From the NCBI RefSeq assembly GCF_037975245.1, contig NC_092570.1:6615001-6679000 (forward strand): a stretch of DNA of 64,000 nt, given 5' to 3'. Shown piece after piece: positions 35,573 through 49,400 of this stretch; positions within the stretch are counted from its first letter, which is position 1; each line of letters opens with the position of its first letter. This DNA is from Apostichopus japonicus. Its lineage: Eukaryota > Echinodermata > Holothuroidea > Aspidochirotida > Stichopodidae. A model generated the notes under the pieces. That model saw only the letters and a list, made by a program, of their open reading frames with translations, had not been told where the DNA came from and did not search any database. The position numbers and the translations under genes are program-made.

Positions 35573-36503
35573 ATCATTTTGCTGCTGCGAACTCGGGATT
35601 TTTCGGTGGTAGACAATGTGAAGACTTTATCGAAAAGGGAAAGTATTTCATTTAGTTATAACTGAAAGCAATACCTCATCTCAATATATTTGCTCCAGAC
35701 TCTAGTGATTGTTGTTTGAAGGCGACAATGTTTTCCCCAATACTACCTCGGTACTCTAGAAACGGTTTTCAATGTACGTATATAAGTTTCTTTTAGGATA
35801 AACTTGTATGGTTAACAGGATATATACAGAAAGAACGATGAACGCATTTTGATCTTAGTTGCCATTATTGTACCACTGATGGGCATTCTGTTCTCAATAA
35901 TTTTCAAGAAAGCTCCGAAATTTTAATAAATTTTTATATGTGTGATCAAACATTTCTTTTTGAGACGCATAGCATTGTATTGTCTTCTCTGCTTTCGAAT
36001 GTCATAAAGGGGTCATAAGCGGGACGAATTGCCTCAAGTTTCATAATGCTCTTCAATACCCTCTCGAATCCCTCTCGAATAAAGTATTTAATATCAAACG
36101 ACGCGGGGTATGTTCCTTGCCTTAGCCCAACGGTATAGGCCTGTACAGTATTAAAGCGAACAACCACGAGCGTAGGTTATGTAACATCAAGCCGGATTAA
36201 TACATATTCTCAACTGTTATAAGTGTTTAGCAGCCCGATTTCACGACAGTTAATTAATTTATGATGTTAGGTAGTTGCCGAAGTTGGTCCAGCATGGTGG
36301 TTTCAGAATCGAACCGTTCAACGGCGTTAATGCTTTGGTCTATGCCTATAGCCTATCAATAAAAATTATAACGCAATCGTGTTACCCCTAATGTTCCGTT
36401 TGCTGGACAACAGGGGTCCTGTTTTCGGCCTATTTCAAGGCAATAAGGATTTTTGTAAAAACCAAAAAAAAAAGATAAAAATTCTGTAAAAGTGAGTAGC
36501 AGG

Positions 36504-36915
36504 CAGGGACGTAGCAAGAATTTTGAAAGGGTGGAGCAGAATTTTATTACACTTAACGGAACGCCATGTAAACAAACATTTTTTGTGTGCCCAAAATCCC
36601 TCCCACATTACAGGCAATAAAACAATAACAAGAATATTGTATTACGTAGTAGACGAACTTCAGTGGAAAGATTGAGAAGGGTCGCTTAGCTTCCTTCAAC
36701 CTGAAAAGAGGGCTTAATTCAATAAACTTTCATGCTTTTACTTAAATTTTATTTTTCACGTGTAGGTCAAAAGTGGGAAAAAAGAAATCAGTACGGTAGC
36801 CTACATAATTATTTTATTATAATTTAATAATATTTCCAGCATTTGGTTAAATTTTATTTTTTCAGGATACTCAAAGATCGCCCCGTTGCCCCCCCCCCCC
36901 CTGGCTACGTCCCTG
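36504..36915. mobile_element. hAT-like miniature element (412 bp)
   Basis: Termini CAGGGACGTAGCAAG and, reversed from the right end, CAGGGACGTAGCCAGG are a clear inverted repeat. The flanking 8-mers GTAGCAGG and TTGACAGG match only partly, so the target duplication has decayed or the ends are slightly misplaced. Confidence 0.55.
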
Positions 36916-38016
36916 TTGACAGGAAGAAAGCGGAAATGTCAAGTTTACAGAGTAAAGTGTCATAAGTATCCTCAGAGCAAGTGAGACACGTGGAGAGCAG
37001 CAATCAGTAATTGTGTCTGCATGCATGCGGCATAAATACAATGTACAATGTTGGAGACGTTTTGTAACATATACTATATTTGAAGTCACGGAAAGCTATA
37101 GCTGAAACAGTTTAAAAACCTACAATGCAATCAGGAACTGATTAATTTAAATTTAAAAAAAAATGCCTGTTTTGCGGTCAACATATTTTTCTTTCAGATT
37201 TTATATATATTTTTTTTAAAAGCTAGTAAGGAGGGTTTTTTCCCTGACAAAATGAAGGGCTACACTGAATTTTCATTTATTAATTTCATGCAATGTGAAC
37301 ATATAAAGACTTTTATGGCAAATTATGGAAACGCTACCTACATGTTTATCGTTCGTTATAGCAGTTACTATAGATATGTGGCTTCATATTCCTTCGAATA
37401 AGTTGTGACAGAACCTGTTCCTTCCCTATCAACGAATGATTATACTGCTTCGGTTTGTGTGTTGTGTTTGCGTGACTGTCTGGACTTTTGAACGGTTTGG
37501 ATGGTAAATATAGAATCAGATAAAGGGGGATTAGTTAGTCTCACATGTGGTGACTATACGAAAAAGGGGACAGGAAATGTAAGCGGTCATTTTCGATGAC
37601 CGAACAGAAAAACTGTATGTGCAAAATGATTCCACAACTTCCTTTTCCAAGCCCTGGTTCGTAAGCACACTGGGGCAGCTTTTTCCACTCGTCATTCTTC
37701 ATTTTTGTGAGCCAAATCTGCTCTAAAGGTTAAACCCTTCATTCGAGAAATGGCGGAGTCGGCAGAATTTGCGCTAGAAGTATTCTTCCAATTCCATAGA
37801 ACGCGATGGTTTTGTGAATGAGTTGTTTCAGACCATTTTGTGCGGTCTGTGTAGATCTATATGACCTTATAGACAAGAGAAAGATGTATACATAGATAAT
37901 TGATAGGATATGAATTGGTGGCGAATATGTAAATAGAGAGAGAGAGAGAGAGAGTGGAGATAAGTGGTTAGGTTGGTAGGCAGTTTCTTTTTACCGTGTC
38001 GCTACGTATATGCATC

Positions 38017-38286
38017 CAGCAAACACAAAAACGTTTTTAAAACGTTATTAAAACGTTTCGTCTTTTGTTTTGATAACGTTATTTGTGGTGTAATAAATAT
38101 GTCACGAAAACGTTTTCAGGCGATTTCAAAACATTTTTTCGTTAAAACATTAATATATCATTAATATAACATTAATATCTCATAAAAACTTTATGGCGAC
38201 GTTTTTATAACACCACATTTAACGTTATTAAAACATATTTTAGAGGCCCTTTTAAAAAATGTTATGATAACGTTTTGTGTTTGCTG
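38017..38286. mobile_element. Foldback miniature element, CAGCAAACACAAAA termini
   Basis: Left end CAGCAAACACAAAAACG and, reversed from the right end, CAGCAAACACAAAACG. The AT-rich interior is full of AACGTTAT/ATAACGTT motifs that can pair. I could not define a target duplication. Confidence 0.6.
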
Positions 38287-41114
38287 TATAATTTGTCACC
38301 ATACAGGTTTGTCTCCCTCTCTGTAGCAACTGGCTCGTTAATCTTGCACATCTCTGCCCACGATCAGACACTGATCTGTACACTAACAAATCAGTGCGAT
38401 CAGACGGGAAGACGAATTGTTTTGAAAGGTTCGATTCAAGTCATTAACATGTTTTTTTTTTGCGACTGAATTCGGATGATTAGCTCGTCACTGTTATATA
38501 TCGTTAATGATAAGAAATCAGATTAACAGCCTCTCAAACAAATACTGTTTTTAGGCTTGAATCCGAATCATGAGACAATGGTCATTTGGCCTTGTGATGA
38601 AAAGAAAAAATAAGGACTAAAACCGCAACCCTTGAAATAGAAGGGTTTTTCCTGTGTAACAAGTTTTAGCACAAGTGATTGGCTTTTAAGTAGCCAGCTT
38701 TTCTGGTGTGGTATATGGACTTTTATTCTATACATGTCCTTTCAGAGAGACAAAATTTAGCCTTCAAATCAGTCTTCTGGAAACGTTGATGTTATAAACC
38801 AATACTTTCATCAAAAAGTCAATCTGAGCTTCAGTGGTAGTCTAAAAATATTGATGTACTGCGATTAAATTCATAGGCAACGGTCATGTGCATATACTTA
38901 AAGGATTTTTTTAGTGTCATTCTATTGGGTATATGAACAAAAAATCCATAACTTTTTCATCGCAACAGTCCTAGTTCGGGGATTTTTCATCCTATATTTC
39001 AGGAGTAGTGAATTTTTTAACCTCTCGCCAACTTAAATCATATATTTTGAACAGAGGAGAACGATGAGTGCTGTGACGTCATCGCGGCACTTCTTTTCGG
39101 GGGCTGCAGGGACGTTATCATTAGCAAGCTACACTATAGCGAGGAAAGTTCAAATGTGAGGCTTCCTGAGTTGCAGGCTTGGGTGCGCTTCTGAGAACAC
39201 ACAGCAGACAAATAGCCTTTCGTGTATGGAATGCCAATGAGAAGTCTTTAACCATCTTGAAAATGAAATACTTGCTATATTTATGGGGTTAACATCTTTA
39301 TGTCAAGTTGTCAACACATGCAAGATATACATGTCCAAGTTCTCTCCGATAATGCAACAGCTGTTGCTTATTCTATGTCAGAAATCTGCACTCACTTAGC
39401 ATCACACCATCAAAGAGAGTAGATATTTTCTGCACAATAAACATACTAGTCTATGTATGTTGTCGTTTTGATGATAAAGAATACTGACTCTCATCATGAA
39501 AAGTCAAATTGTGCACTGTACTAAGTGAATGTTTGAAATTTAACAAAATAATGTTAATTTGAAAATTTCGTTTGAGGGACTGAATATGTCCATCTCCTTT
39601 CTGTGTGAAGTGGTGACAGGGGTGAGGGCTGTATGGGGGGGGGCAGCAGTTGACTACAGCTACAGGCACTACAATAGGAATCAATTGAAAGAGACTGGAG
39701 TGATGCAAATTACGTATAGGTCTAACAGTTAAGTGCTTCACTAGACATGTATGTATGAGCTCGCTGACCAGGACGAAAGCGTTTGACTTTTGTCTTGTAT
39801 GCAAGAAAAGCAATTTTAATGCGTGTACTGTCTAATAAATGGTTCACATAGACTAGTAGGAATGCGAACGTGCGTGTATGAAACGTGTGTGTTGTCATAA
39901 ACATGCAGTCGTTTTCAACCGAAACATAATTATGTATGAAACGGCAAGAAAAGAAAACATGTGAACTCCACTCTTTCGCATTACTGACTACCTAATTAAA
40001 AAATTAATGGGAATTAATTATCAGTTCGCCAAATCTTGAATAATCATTTCATTTCTAATTACTTATGCTATTCAAAACAACAATTCTTACTACTTTAAAA
40101 CCACCCGATACTCATAGCTAGTACAGTAACTACTGTTCATGTTCCGCCACCGTGCATCAGTAACTACTGTGCTGTGTTCGCAACACGGTAACATGTATTA
40201 CAGGTGGCACAGTAGTTACTTCAAAGCTGTTAAAACTGATGAAACAATTCTCTTTCGCAAGAGTCGCCATTTTGTCATAAAGCGCCAAGGTTTGGCTCGG
40301 TTCATGTAACCTCCGTGAACGAATATTTTCAATACGTATGTCAAAAGGTATCTGCCTATATCGAAACCCGCCAACAAATATTATTTTGCAATTAGTCTTA
40401 GGTTTACCCATATTTTTTAATTTCAGATTGACTGAACTATATGTGAATGAAAGAGTCATGCAATCAAATGATTATTTATTCAACCGGATAAACATATATC
40501 AAGTTTCGCCTTCTATCTTTCTAGAATGCAAATTAAGTTAAATCTTGAAAAAAAATCTACGAAAATGGAAAATACATGAAGATCACAACAATGAAGAAAA
40601 AAATGACAGTTTCTCGAGACAGAACACTCCTTTGCCACTATAACGAAAATTAACGAGATAATCGTTTTATTTTGTATCCTAAATGGTTAAATGGTAAATA
40701 TGTTACACATGTGACAAACATGTGATCATCACATGTTCGTCACAGTAACATAGTGTAACATAGTATAACACAGTGTGAAAATATACATACAATAGAAAAG
40801 GTAGTCGTTAACCACAATTTATTATGGTGTGTGCGAATTAGTCGTTCCCCTCAATACACTAAAAGATAAAAAGGAACAACTCTTCCACAAACATATATAT
40901 CTGACATGCATATTTGAAGACATAGAGTTAAACAAATAAACAAATGGAGGTTAATCACATGCCACTGTAAACATATTGACGCAGCTCGGTGATTTTTCTA
41001 CATCTAACATTTTATCGGGAAGCCGCGAGACTGATCCGTTTGTACTTATTGAACCCATCGTGCTGGTGCAGTCAATCATTAGCGTCATGCATGGGGGACA
41101 GTGTGAAAATTAAC

Positions 41115-41489
41115 CAAGGGCGTAGGAACCGGGGGGCTGGGGCGCCAGCCCCCCACCCCCCCAGTGAAAAATATGGGGGCGGAAGTATCATTCCGCCCCC
41201 CCCCCCCCCTTCGCAAGTCAGAAAACCCCTTTTTCATTTCCAAATGAGAAAAAAAATCACCAAATTGCATCTAAGGCCAGGTGAAATGCAAAATTATTTA
41301 CAAAATGGAGTGGGTGTTGAAGTGTGCTATATTGCACCAAATTGCATCTGAGGCCACCTGGAAATGCAAAAAAAAAAAAAAAATCCAAAAATTCCAAAGG
41401 GGAGGGGGACACCCCCTCCCCTTAGACCCCTCCCCAGGCCGGCCATCAGTCTTCAGCCCCCCACTCAAAAGTACCTTCCTACGCCACTG
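41115..41489. mobile_element. hAT-type MITE, family A copy 3 (375 bp)
   Basis: Same element as 6506-6872 and 18183-18553, with a perfect 8-bp target duplication AAATTAAC (41107-41114, 41490-41497). A poly-A run near 41369-41383 and a short internal deletion distinguish this copy. Confidence 0.93.
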
Positions 41490-42384
41490 AAATTAACCTC
41501 ACCCTCGCCCCTCTCCAATACTTATGCCCTACACACCCACAATGCCTTGCACCATGCCATACACCCTAGAACTCCCCATGAGCAAAATGCTGGACTGACA
41601 GTATAATTAAAGCACGCTTAATTTTTGAAAGATCTATCCCCTGTTGCAAAAACAAAACGAAATATTTCTTTTCTTATTGGGGAGAAAGTGAACGGGGGGA
41701 GGGGATGGGGGTTACGATGTTGAAAGAATATGAAAAAAATAACTTTTGTAGACAAGGGGTAGATATTTTCCCCTACAAAATGGACTTTATTTCCCCCCCC
41801 CCTCCCCCCATTACGTCTTCACAAAGGAAAGAAATATAGGATTCTTTTAATTTAACTTGACACGCCGTTCATTGTTTTGTATAGATAATGACCCCTGAAA
41901 ATCACAAACATACATATTCTTTCTTCTGTTTTTTTTGGGGGGGGGGAAGGGGTTGGGTTGGGGATGGGAGGGAGGAGAGGATTTTTGTGGTTATAAGAGG
42001 GGGAATTACGGATTTCTCCAGAGGTGGCACACGCGGTTCAAAGTATACAATTTAACTTACCACGTTTGACTAAGTTTCGTTCCCAGGGGTAGAACCATAT
42101 GGGCCAAGAGGTGGCCATTTGAAGAAGACTAGCCTATTTCTAAGACCCTTTAATAGCTCAATGCATTATATTCCTCGATCTACTGTAAGTGGTTCTCTAG
42201 TATGACTGACCCTCACCTTTTCTCTATCACCATTCTCTGTTTGTATCAGACTGTATTGTTTTCAACCTTAATTAAATTTACGAAGTGATAAAGAATCCGA
42301 TAGCCCGACTAATAAGAGGTCAGACTATGTGTCTTAGAAAGATATGTTTTTTTTTTCAATTGAAGGTCTTTATTTGTTCCCTTG

Positions 42385-42788
42385 GTAGTATATGTCGTGT
42401 CACTTCACCCCCCCTCCCCCCCCCCCGGAGCATCTACTGGGAGCCTTCGCCAAAATTGTACTGGCTCCCGTTTTTCTTTTCTTTTTAGGGAGCCTTCGGC
42501 ACTTCTTACTTTGGGAGCCGTTTCGAGGGCACCCGTTTTTGTGATTACGCAACCTTCAAGCGGCACTAAACAAAGGCTCTTATCGTGTGTTAGATGTATC
42601 TACACAAACAGCAGTCAAAGTATACAATATAAATAAAAGTAATATAGTTATCTGTTTTTCGGGGGCTCCCGTTTTTTGTGAATAAATTATCCCCTGCTTC
42701 TGTTACAAACGGGAGCTCAATAGATGATAGCTCCCAGTAGAGGCTCCAAAGGGGGGGGGGGGTGTTAAAGTGGCACGACATATACTAC
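42385..42788. mobile_element. Foldback element with long inverted termini
   Basis: Left end GTAGTATATGTCGTGTCACTT is matched, inverted, by the right end ..AAGTGGCACGACATATACTAC. Pairing continues through a C-run/G-run to CTACTGGGAGC / GCTCCCAGTAG, giving arms of about 55-60 bases. The interior repeats GGGAGC(C) in both orientations. No coding capacity. Confidence 0.7.
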
Positions 42789-43760
42789 TACCCTTGTTTT
42801 ATGATGGAAATGTTTGTTTTGCCCGTTTTGCCCGTTTGTTCCAGTTTTAAGGTTTATTCATGTCAAACATCGCATAACATTGAACTGAAAGTTATTTCCG
42901 ATAATCACTTTCAAAGTTTTGCAGAATATTGCCTCCAAACAGGAACCAAGATATAAAATTCGGAGGATTACATACTTCCTTAAAATTCCACTACCTATTT
43001 TAATCAATTTACCTGCGAAAACGAATAGCTAAATTTAACTTTATCCTCATTTATTGAAGTTTCCTATGCGATTATGGTAGTTTTGTTTTGAAAATAATTA
43101 TACAACATTTAGTGAAACCGCGAAGCGAAAGGAAAGGGTAAAAAAAGCATTTTGGTCATCATTATTACCACTAAAAAATGCTAGAAATTCAAATACTGGT
43201 CCACAATATTCAGACATCAAAGTGTATACTATTTGCACGCTAATATAACTCACTAAACTTATTTGCTTACTTAGTTTATACAAACTTAAATTAGACTATT
43301 CCTATATAGCGGTAATCTAAATGACAATTTCTTTGAGTTCAAAGAGTTATAAATCTACAGGAAATAGTTTGGTCACTTATCATTCTACATTTTGGAACCA
43401 AATACTGATTATCTTTACATTGTAAAAGACGTACCCAGTGATTGTTTATGGTACCCCCCCCCCCCGTACCACACACCCTTCCGTTCCTACATGACGGATA
43501 CTAAAAATTTGAAAGAACATCCCCGGGAATTAATCATGTCGGTACCTTCACATTTTGTAGACTAGGACGAATCAATGTCGTTGGGTGGACGATTGGGTTG
43601 CATCGTTAATGAGCTAATGGGAGTATACTCGCCGACTAGATTAAATTGCCCACGTGATGTTAATTCTGACAATAAGTGACTAACAAGTGCCTATATACCA
43701 GTTAATAACGCCACGGCATCATATAAACAGGTGATGTTCATGTCACGTGTACGTATATAG

Positions 43761-44635
43761 CAGTGGCGGCGGAACCGGGGGGGCTTGGGGGGGGGGGGCT
43801 GAGCCCCCCAATGAAAAAGTTGAGGGGGCAAATGCATGATAAGCCCCCCCAATATTTACCAAGGCTCCGAAACGTGCATCTGCCCATTTTTCAATGCATA
43901 CTTGTCGATCTGTCCGATGCACACGTATACTATATAGGTGTAATAATTTTAGTAAATGCTGGGGGACCCTCGGCCCGTCCCCTGGCTATAGACCACATTG
44001 TCACCCCAACCGCGTCTTCACGTCCCGTGAAAAGTGGAAGCAGTGAGTGTGAGTACCGGTAAGCGCAACACAACTTCGTCTTAGGCCAATGACTTGCCTC
44101 ATTTCAGCCAGTTCTCCAACATCCCCTGAAGGATTATTAAACGAACAAAAACACAATATTAGCATTTCACCTGTACTGTATAGGGTACATGCATTCGTGA
44201 CAGTGCTTGGTTCATAGAAATTTGTTGGCAACTGCACATGGTTTTGGAATTACCCATTTGTTGACATTAAGAAATGATTTCTGTTTTTTCTTATGACATT
44301 TATTTAATTATTGCATTTAATTGCTAGTAGTAATTTACTACACTCAAAAACGTCTTTGCGAGTACACTACGAGTAATAGCTACTCTCTTAAAACACCATC
44401 GAATATACAAATTACAATGTTTTTACGTGCAATCTGAGAAATTGCAGGCTTGAGACCCATATTTTAGGGCAAGGTATTCGCAGCATAAAACACTCGGGAA
44501 GTGCCGTTTCCGGCCATCTGGGGGTTTGAAAAACCCAAAATTTTCTTGTACGCTCCGCGCCAACTGATGGTGGCGCTCCGCTTAGATAGTCTCCACACAT
44601 TAGCCCCCAATAATTTTCCCGTTCCGCCGCGCCTG
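43761..44635. mobile_element. hAT-type non-autonomous element (875 bp)
   Basis: Perfect 8-bp target duplication GTATATAG (43753-43760, 44636-44643). Termini CAGTGGCGGCGGAACCGGG and, reversed from the right end, CAGGCGCGGCGGAACGGG. A block of about 40 bases at 44549-44590, containing CGCTCCGCGCCAACTG, is shared with the element at 52420-52774. No transposase frame is visible. Confidence 0.88.
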
Positions 44636-45296
44636 GTATATAGGCTAACTCACAATGAATTTGATATCTTACGGGGACTAATTATAACCTAAAAACTGAT
44701 TTTTGCTTCTTTCCCTTCAAATTCAAACGAGTACATATAAAATCTGCAGAACAATACGAATGTGTGAAGGGGTGTTCTTTTACGTTAGTGTTCCAAACTG
44801 TCATGTGATCAGTGATATGCGAAATACCGATCCCTTTCATCTCAGCTCGTGAAGTCAAGCGAGTCTATAAATAAGGATGAATTAATTTTCATATTTTTTT
44901 TATTATCGTAGATGTGTTACCAGAAACCCGAGGAGGAGGTCCTTATTTAATTAATAACAACGAAACACGCCTAATTACCACATGCAGGAATGTATACACA
45001 TGGTATAACATATAGGTCAAATAAGCTTTTAAGTTCTACATGCACCTTTCAAAAGTGTAAGGTTGAAACACTGGTTTGATTTCTTCTTAGCCAATCAGAA
45101 GAACATAAACAAGATAAGAGTTAGTACCGGGTCAGGGTCTAAGGACGCCAGACATTTAGAGAGACTCATTTAAGTAAACCCGTTGCCTGTGGATTGATTC
45201 AGTTGCCCGGGTATACCTCGAGCAGGCTGTACTTGCGTTTTCAGTATACTTTACAGCAGTTCGTGATTGAACAGGAAACCAGCTTTGCCAACAACC

Positions 45297-46432
45297 ATGG
45301 AGGGAGTGGCAGCCATCATTCTCCTGGTGGTATTAATCAATATAACGAATGGTAAGTATATTTTTGCAATTAGTTTTAGTTTTAGTCTCTGACCCTCCAA
45401 ATTTTCCCTTTAGATTTTACTGATGTGTATAGTAAAACAAATAAACTGTCTCAATAGGAAAATGTTTTGCGGGTTGCACGCATAGGCTATATGCAGTAAA
45501 ACTACTTGTTGAAAGTTTGAGCATAACTGACTTTTTAGCCATATTTGGTGTTTATAATACTAAATGATGACCCTTAAAACTTCATAAACTTCGCACTTCT
45601 TCTTATGGTTTCTATAGAGTTATCATAATTTACAATGTTGAAAAATGCGAAATTTGTGTTGAGTTGAACGAATCATCATTTATATATAGACAGATTTCCA
45701 CCACTACATTGTAAAGCCGACTTTCTCTCCCACTCACAGATGAAATATTTTACGGATTTCAGATACACTACTTCTCGCCGCCGTATATATTCTTAGAACA
45801 ACATTGACAGTCTGACACAGGCTTACCGATATTTATCACCCCTCCTTTCCCCCTCCCGTTCCTTTGACGTACCCCTTTTCCCCCTCTCACTACCGGTGAA
45901 TTTTTATCATCGATACTGATTTGAGAACTATACATTTAGTGTACTTTTGCCAAAAAGAGGTGCCTTAATTTTGCCAAATTTTGTTATGCTGTTTTATTTC
46001 CAATCTCGTTACTTGGTACTGTTTACTCACGTGACAGGTCAAGATGCAGGTGTTGAAGACTTCACATGTATCAACAACCAGATAGGTCACACGACCCGTT
46101 TTGTGCCCAATCTAGTAGCTGCTGGGGCTGACATACAGCCAATAACCTTTGACCGATTCCAGACAACTGGTGGGAATCAAATACAGATGCCAGCCGGAAG
46201 TATGAGGTCCGAAGCCACGGATATAGCAGTCCGCCCCTTCGAGAGACAGAGAAATGTTCCCGAGGCTACCCGTACTGGTATATTTGAATGTCGAACCACA
46301 GATGGAAACAAAGACATCTCCATAGCTGTTCCCATATTGAACAGAAATTCTCGTAAGTTTGTATCAAATCTAATAAACAATTATGATCTATTTTACTTAG
46401 CGCGTAGTGCTCACAATGGGCAGTTAACATCG

Positions 46433-46470
<38 letters not shown>

Positions 46471-49400
46471 GATAGATAACGATATAAAGCCATATGAGAA
46501 CTTTATTGCCTGAAGGTAATGTTCACTGCATTTAAGTGACATTGTAGCTTTTGTGACATGGAAGCACAATTCAATGTAAGCCCACATGAATATTTTGATA
46601 CATTGTGGTCTTAATCTATTTTTTGGAGGAAAATGATGAAATAATTTCATCTTTTCATATTTTGCCGGTTCAACACGACTGCCAATAGGTAAAAGTAACA
46701 TAATAATTCTCAAGTCGTGTTGGCTTTCAGTCGGGATACTCAATTGGAGCGTTTAGGGCCTACGTTTTAACTGTCCAGCTTCACTAACAAATGTTACCAA
46801 TGGAGAGGAAACAAGTTCTTCGTGTGATCCACCCGGTCTGCTCAGCGACGCGAATAAGTCTCCCTACATAAAAATAGGAAAATGCTACGGCTGTTATACT
46901 TTCCTCCCTTTGTATATAGGCTACGCTTCACAGTAGAGGCCGGCGCAATCACATGAACGAATCGCCCAAGGCGTGATGAATAGTAAGGATCGACCCAGCG
47001 CAGTAGGCAAAGAAACATTGGCCGATACGCCAAAGGCTACCAGAGCCCCAGTCGTGAACGGAACACAGTCGTGCGCTCGCGTGAGTCGTGCGTTAGTACG
47101 ACTATATGATTACACGGCTATCAAAGATTGCGTGTTCATTCCTACTTAGTAAAGATTCCTAAATCCTATTGGTCCATTCAGGTCAGCTGATCGTGGTTAA
47201 TCCTGTGAGTAACGCACGGTAAAATTACGGGGCATCACTTTAATAAATCTTTGGTTATATGTAACCAAAAATGTTTTGTTTATGATTTTTATCCCCACAC
47301 AAATGGTAGTGTATGAATGAACGGGGTTAATCAACGGTCTAGCGTGCGTTACTCACATGATTAATGCACTCAGGGTGTTAATGCTATCGCTGGATGCACT
47401 CGGGCTCCGCCCTCGTGCATCGCTTGCATTATCCCCGATCGTGCATTATTCCTGTGAGTAACGCACGCTAAACCGTTGATTAAACTCTTATTGTTCAATG
47501 CTGTGTCTGACAACGTGCGATCGGCTGAACAAAGAGACCTAAGTATATTTTTTTAGCGTGGTCCCTGAAGATAGATCAAGCTTACAATTTTTGACCGCCA
47601 ATCGATCCATACTCTGACTTTCAAACTGAAAGCGTATAAATATTTGGGGGACTTTGTCAGTTTTCACATAGTTTTATTCTATAAATTTTGGGAACTACTA
47701 TATGCTTTAAACATTAATTTTAACATAATCCTGTGAATATTTATACATCAATGTATATCGATTTCTAACTTTTAACTATTCACATATTATTATTATATCC
47801 AGCACAATTAAAACACATGTTCTGCCTGTTTTCCGGTATTTTGCAGAAATATTACCTCGTGCGGAATTAACGAAAACCGTTAATAGTGGCGACGACGTAA
47901 CATTGTCTGTGAAATCCAAAACAAGAAAAGTCGAATGGACAAAAAATAACGAAGATTTACCGCAGTTTGCGCGCAAACTTGCTGTCAATATTAAAGGAGC
48001 CACTACGGATGATTCCGGTATCTACGAATGCTTTACCGACCGAAATAAACCACATGCAGTTATAAGGTTAATCGTACGCAGTAAGTATATGTTCACTTTA
48101 CTAGTCACCGAACTTTGAATATGAGACCATTACTTAATAAATTAATATCATAATCAAGCATGGTTTTTTTTAACTTCGTACAACAACAAAAACAGCAGTG
48201 CATTCTTGGGTCTCTTCCATTCATCAATTTTTTGTCATTGACTAAATTTTGTAAGGATTGTATAAAAAAAAATCAATTATTAAGGCCAAAAAGTCCCAAA
48301 TGATGTCAATGATTTTTGTTCTTTTATTGCTTCCAACAAACCATTCTGTTTCAGATTGTGTTTCAGACGTATAGTCAATACACTTAGATCAACGAATCTT
48401 TGATGATATCTCAAAACATGAAAATTAAATAGAAATACAATTTTTATTATTAGCAGTGTTTTCAACGGTCATGTCATCAAACTGAATACCTATTTACTTA
48501 CTTGGTTATAGTTTGCTTCTGTGTCGCTATTCAAGCTTTATTTTACAGTTGTTGGAGTGTAGAATTAGAACCGCACTTCTGTCAGTGTATAGTTTTAACC
48601 TCCTTAAAAACAGCTACAATTGTCACAATCTTCCAAAGAAGTATCAATTTGTGAACGACTCTGTGTGACCTTTAACCCATATGGTTACCATATGGTTACC
48701 CGAGATTTAAGAGGGGTATTCCTGTTTCTCTCATCACGACTTCACATACAATCTGGACCCCCACACCCACACCCACCCCACCCCCACTACAACCCCACAT
48801 GGTCGAATAACAAAAAGAACCGTTCGGTTATATAGCTATTGAACTTGCCAAAGTCGGAAAGTACGCGAAGCTTATCGTCGGTTCACTATACATGTCATTG
48901 AAGTCACACAATCCTCGTCAAACATTAACACACTATGTATATAGTAAAAAACGAACTATGTATTATTTTATAATGCTATAAATAAGTTGAAATGCATTCT
49001 GTTACAATTTCAGGTTGCCCAGAAAATCTCATTGGGGAAGCATGTGACGTTCCTTGCTTTTGCTATAATGGGGGCGTGTGTCGGGATGAAGGCGGCTGCA
49101 TATGTCCGCCTGGATTTTCCGGAGAGCTGTGTGAAGTCTGTAAGTTGATTCCCCTATATAAAAGAGTTAAACTTGCATACCCAGTTTTAAATTTCAGTCG
49201 CAATTCGTGAAATCTGGAGGATGGGGGATGCATCGATCCACCCACCCCACTCCACCCCACTCCACCCCACATCAAAGCTAGGCCAATTAATTGGCCTACA
49301 TCAACTGAATGGGACATGTGATGTTAAGGGAGACACCGTATTTTTTTCCAGTGCTCTTGCAGCTGATATATAATGCTATAATAGCGGGCCGCATGGGCCG

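Larger units (their letters stand above)
34961..45296. other. Intergenic gap of about 10 kb, transposon-rich
   Basis: Between the laccase stop and the signal-peptide exon of the mosaic gene. Apart from the elements listed separately I find no exon. A GA microsatellite lies at about 37938-37954, and G/C homopolymers at 41803-41813 and 41937-41946. A CTATAAATA at about 44864 is a possible distant promoter motif for the next gene. Confidence 0.5.

Noticed and set aside
35946-36167. 73-residue minus-strand frame
   Set aside because: Reads somewhat protein-like, but there is no recognisable motif, no splice context and no supporting neighbour.
40690-40760. Short hairpin GTGACAAACATGTGAT / ATCACATGTTCGTCAC
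   Set aside because: A 16-bp arm with one mismatch is too small and isolated to call an element or RNA.
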